A stretch of DNA of 64,000 bases from Todiramphus chloris collaris (Eukaryota; Chordata; Aves; Coraciiformes; Alcedinidae). Location of the stretch: assembly GCA_025345505.1 (NCBI GenBank), contig JANVCC010000076.1:13222057-13286056 (forward strand), read 5' to 3'. The notes under the pieces are model-generated. The model saw only the letters and a program-made list of their open reading frames with translations. It made no database searches and was not told the DNA's origin. This document shows, one piece after another, positions 60,286 through 64,000 of the stretch (the first letter of the stretch is position 1; each line of letters opens with the position of its first letter). Position numbers and translations under genes: made by a program.

Positions 60286-60760
60286 TGCATTATGCAGCGT
60301 AGTGGGTCTGGCTGAGCTGCTTTTCCCCATCCAGCCCTCATGCTGCATCACTGGGAGCTGGAGGGTGTTGATAACACACCCGTGTTATCACTGCCAGTGC
60401 TCACACGGCACCAGAGGATGGGGTGCAAGATGGGGGAGAAGATACAGCCAACCTGAGCTGGCCAGTGGGATATTCCATACCATATGACGTCAGCTCAGCT
60501 ATAAAGGGAGAGGGCAGGAGGAGGATGTGGGGCATTCGGCTTTGTCCTCCAAGTGGCTGCTACGTGTTCCTGGAGCCCTGCTTCCTGGACTCATCCCACC
60601 ATCACCTGCAGATGGGAAGTAGAGAATAACATCTTATCTATCATAACCCATGGCTCTTTGCGTCTTATTCTCTCCCTGCGTGCCGTGCTGCCGGGGGTTG
60701 GGGGGAGTGATAGAAGGGCTTGGTGGGCACCTGGTGCCCAGCTAGTGTCAACCCACCACA
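60286..60760 (+). mobile_element. ERVL-like solo LTR fossil
   Basis: A CpG- and GC-richer block with LTR anatomy: a U3-like start near 60286, an ATGACGTCAGCTCAG block (60484-60498) just before a TATA-like CTATAAAGGG (60499-60508), and an R/U5-like part ending GTGTCAACCCACCACA at 60760. The ATATGACGTCA-plus-TATA arrangement and the terminal AACCAC.ACA are common in avian ERVL LTRs. No internal retroviral sequence adjoins either end, so it is taken as a solo LTR left by recombination. Ends are approximate and no target duplication is evident. Confidence 0.6.
60369..60390. repeat. Perfect 9-bp hairpin inside the LTR
   Basis: TGATAACAC (60369-60377), a 4-nt loop, and GTGTTATCA (60382-60390). It lies in the presumed U3 and may have been a protein-binding palindrome of the original element. 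Confidence 0.65.
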
Positions 60761-62808
60761 GGCAGGGAGCAGAATTCCAAAATCTTATTGCAGGATGGAT
60801 GCAAACAATTGAAAAATTCCCAGGGAACAATCTGGTCAAGACTTTATCAAGGCAAATTTGCAGAAGCTGATATTTTGCAGGCTTTCATTGATCTAGTAAG
60901 TTGCTGTGGTCTCCGCAGCCTCAAAAAATGTCCTTATCCATTTAAGAAAATTACTTTAGAACTGCTTCATATGAGTACAAAATTTGATTATTCTTAAACA
61001 GAATGATACTTTCATTAGAACAACTCAGAGTACATCTATAATTAGTCTTCTTCATGCTATTCAGCAAAGTGATGCATACAATCAACGTGACCTTAAAAAG
61101 GGCATCTGGATTTTTGACATTCAGGAGTGTCACTTATTCTCTGCAGATAGTGTAGTGGATTGAAAAAGGCTAAATGGACCAGATGAAAAATCTCTCTTAT
61201 ATGTACACATGGGTTATCTGCTCCAATTTCCCTTGTACAGCTGCTGGGACAGAAATTCAGTCTTCTGCAGACAGTTTTTGATTTGTCTGTCAGATAAAAA
61301 ATAAGGGCTGCCTGGGAGGAAAAAAAAAAAAAAAAAGATACTCTGTTGTCCCTTTGAACTGAAAGCTTCTTATTTATGGGATGTTTCTTAGTGATAGTGA
61401 ATGCCTACTAAGAAGAAGACTCTGAAGATAAGGCCATCAACAACAGCCACTTCCAAGAAAATAGTAGTCTGACATCAGGCTGTCCACCAGGTACATTACG
61501 GTTTTGTGCATCTTTTGTCATGCAGGGCAAGTATTTGAGAGATGGAAAGCAGACAGGTCTGTGGACTGGAGGAGTTCTGCTATGGAGACACCAGATTTCC
61601 CTGCTCTGGAGGACACTGATGAGTCGATCAGTGACAATATTCAGACTGTATATTTACCAAGGCATTACTGACTAAAGTCCAGCTGTTGCAGACCAGAGAT
61701 GATGTCCATTTGAAATAAATATGAGCACCCAGTTCCTGTGCAGTAGTGTTGAATGGAGTTACAGGAAGTATAGTTACTCCCTGAGCAGCTTCTGAGGCTG
61801 TAAACACACTCCTGACTGCTTGCAACACAGCACCTGACTTTTTAAGATCACAGCCACATCTAAAACTGCAAGTAGGCTGCTATTTTGAGGCATGTCACAG
61901 GTCTCTTGTAACTCTTTGACTGGAAAAGTATTTACGTCAGTGGATGCACCTGGCAGAAACAGTGCATTGGCACACACACTGAATGGCAGTGTAGATTATT
62001 TGCTACCTGTTGACCCTTGTGCTCACCTAACCTTGATTCACCTATGCCTCGTAATGCTGCTATCCTCAACTTGGAGGAATTTGCTCTAGTAACATCAAGA
62101 ATTATGTTAAATATTTTATTGTTTTTAATTTTAAACTTACATCTAACTGTAAATAATAAGCTTCTATCGACTTGAGCCAGGGCTGAATCTGTCTAACCCA
62201 CATTTTCTTACAGTCTAAACAGAATTACAATTTTGTGCTCCCACATGCACCCACAAAAATCTCAGAGATGGAAAAAAAAAAGTGAAAATGGGATGAAATT
62301 ACACAGGAATCTCTGGTGGATGTGGTTGTTTTGAGAGTTTAGTGACCTGAATATCCTATTTTTCTTTTCCCCCTCAAGACAGAACAACACACATGTTTAT
62401 TTTAATATTGTAATTGCCAGCATGAATTCACTGAGTTAAACTGACAGTGAATGTAAATGTGTGCTAAGATTATACTATGAAAGGCAGGCTCAGGATGTTA
62501 AGTTTATGTGAGCAATTGTCTGCAGCAAAGGGGTGGTATGAGGTGATTCAATAGCATCAGTGTTTTCAAGTGTCACAGCTAAATCTGCCAAAACTTCTCT
62601 GTCTGAGGCCTAGAGCTCATAAAAATTACTTTGCCTCCCCAGCTGCATTTCTTTATGGCAGTGTAAGTCCTGAGAAAGTCCTTTTATACCTTAGACTTTT
62701 TTTCCCTGTGCTTACAGCTAAAAACAAGCTTAGGTTTTGCATAGCTCTCTCAGTCTAATAGAATGAGACTAAAATCCTCGTACTAATTCTAGTATTAATG
62801 GATTTTCT
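60761..62808. other. Unassigned DNA between two LTR fossils
   Basis: No gene is confirmed. An A-run of about 19 lies at 61319-61337. Minus-strand frames at 61628-61828 and 61774-61977 are adjacent and of mixed composition (NTFPVKELQETCDMPQNSS; TILPVTPFNTTAQELGAHIY). They could be the remains of a coding sequence, but I cannot name it. Confidence 0.45.
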
Positions 62809-63522
62809 TGCACCGGTCGCAGACCAGAGCGAGGTTTTGATCGTATTCTCGGAAACAGAATCAAGATTCAAAGTGTATTCAAGCGCCAAGCGACTGTATT
62901 TGACCAACAATGTGTTCACAAAGTAGAGAGAGAAAGAGAAAAAGAAAAGAAAGGAAGAAAGGGTCAGTCACTCTAGCCACTACCACAGGTCTGCAGTGTT
63001 CTGTCAGTCCGAGTCCAATGGAAAACATTCTTTCATGCTTCATTGTTCCTTCCCCTGATGTTCCTTCCCATTATGTTGGTTCCCTGATGTTACTTCTTGA
63101 TGTTACCAAATGCATGCATGCTGCGCAGCCCACACTGTACCCCAATGCTCATTGTTCCTACTCTTTTATCATACTGTCCTGTTGAATATTCATCCCCTTT
63201 TGGAGAACTATTTAGCATATTTCTGGAGCTGCTTTGCTTAACCCCACCTACCAGCTGGCAGTGGTACGCATGCCCAATACCATCTCTGGGGGATCTTTGT
63301 GGGGTCTCTGGACCCCTCAGCTTCCAAGCCCTGGGTCTGGGTGCATGCTCAGGGGTTGGGTTGCAGTTCTTGGAATCAGCCCCATACTTGAGCTTGTACA
63401 AAACAGGACCCTGAGCAGTGTGGTTCAGCTGCCACTCAGTCTGAGGTCAGATGTTTACAGGTACAGCAGTGTTGAGACAAACAGTCCTTGATATGACACC
63501 ATCCCCGACACTGTCTCCGACA
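62809..63522 (-). mobile_element. Solo LTR fossil, retroviral, class uncertain
   Basis: Read on the minus strand, the block begins with a TGTCGG-type start near 63522 (or 63510), carries a TATA-like GATAAAAG near 63163-63170, has a pyrimidine tract (purines at 62924-62963 on +), and ends GCGACCGGTGCA near 62809. The last ~130 bp keep several CpGs, unlike the flanks. No primer-binding site or internal genes adjoin it, so it looks like a solo LTR. The family is not determined; ends are uncertain by about 15 bp and no clear target duplication is seen. Confidence 0.5.
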
Positions 63523-64000
63523 ATGGGTTTATGTGTACATTAAAATCATGCAATATGACTGTGAAAAAATAGACACCATTGTTCAACCAGAAGAAAAAGT
63601 TGCAGTCTGTACCTTCAGGCAGTTAGAATCTTTGGGCCCCTTACCTCCTGAAACAAAGAGGAGTTCTACAGTTCTCTGTCTCTGTAAAAGATGCAGGACT
63701 AAATTCTAAATCATCCTACAGTGTATTAAGACACTATTAATGAAATGTACTTTCATAAAGGAGCTGAGGAATAGCTGCCAGTCTAACTTACTCCATATAA
63801 CCAAGCGGGTGATTAAATGTTCCAAATATGCAGAAGTCAAATGTCCCATTTCTGCTTTAAATCTTTTCCTTTTATAGACTGTGGGTTATGCTCCATGCTT
63901 TCAAAACCTGTGCTGTTTAGGAACAAGAATTTATTTACAGTTTTAAAAACTTGCAACTGATCTTGGATGAATAGTCTAAATTAACCTTTGGCAGAGAAGT
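63523..64000. other. Unassigned DNA at window end
   Basis: Short frames only. I see no gene or repeat. Confidence 0.5.

Noticed and set aside
60302-60870. Overlapping plus-strand frames of 61-105 codons and a minus-strand frame
   Set aside because: They lie within and across the LTR fossil and its flank, have no recognisable domain, and follow the local GC-rich composition.

Overview
The window reads as AT-rich, gene-poor avian nuclear DNA. The main evidence is at least eleven copies or fragments of the CR1 LINE family, most ending in the ATTCTATG-type 3' terminus typical of CR1 in birds and other sauropsids. Three old retroviral LTR fossils also look avian; one ends in a motif common in bird ERVL LTRs. 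No bacterial gene layout, CRISPR array, rRNA or tRNA gene was found, and no complete host protein-coding gene is visible. The window is either intergenic or inside one or more very long introns.

Layout. 1-4510: unassigned DNA with TTTTG and GGTTT microsatellites. 4511-5497: 5'-truncated CR1 (-). 6616-6698 and 7916-8042: short CR1 3' ends (+). 12621-15378: the longest CR1 (-), with endonuclease and reverse transcriptase domains in several broken frames. 15641-15739 (+) and 16475-16785 (-): two more CR1 tails. 16786-22972: unassigned DNA with a candidate exon near 19978-20124. 22973-23075: CR1 tail (-). About 23143-23830: ERVK-like LTR plus 5' leader fossil (+). 23831-38780: about 15 kb of unassigned DNA with two long but unproven ORFs and a dispersed direct repeat. 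38781-39031: CR1 (+). 40287-40880: CR1 (-). 40881-57882: about 17 kb of unassigned DNA with an (ATGGG)n array broken by a 10-N gap, a T/G-rich tract, and paired C- and G-runs. 57884-59143: CR1 (-) with an apparent in-frame internal deletion. 59786-60119: CR1 (+). About 60286-60760: ERVL-like solo LTR (+). About 62809-63522: solo LTR (-).

Function. The recognisable coding sequence is LINE-derived and dead. Host function can only be suspected. Long T and T/G tracts lie mostly on the + strand, two strong AG|GTRAGT-like junctions lie on the + strand (17040 and 54391), and the best exon-like acceptor is also on the + strand (19977). Together these weakly suggest that much of the window is intron of a + strand transcription unit. 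This is inference and needs RNA data. No new multi-gene system is visible.
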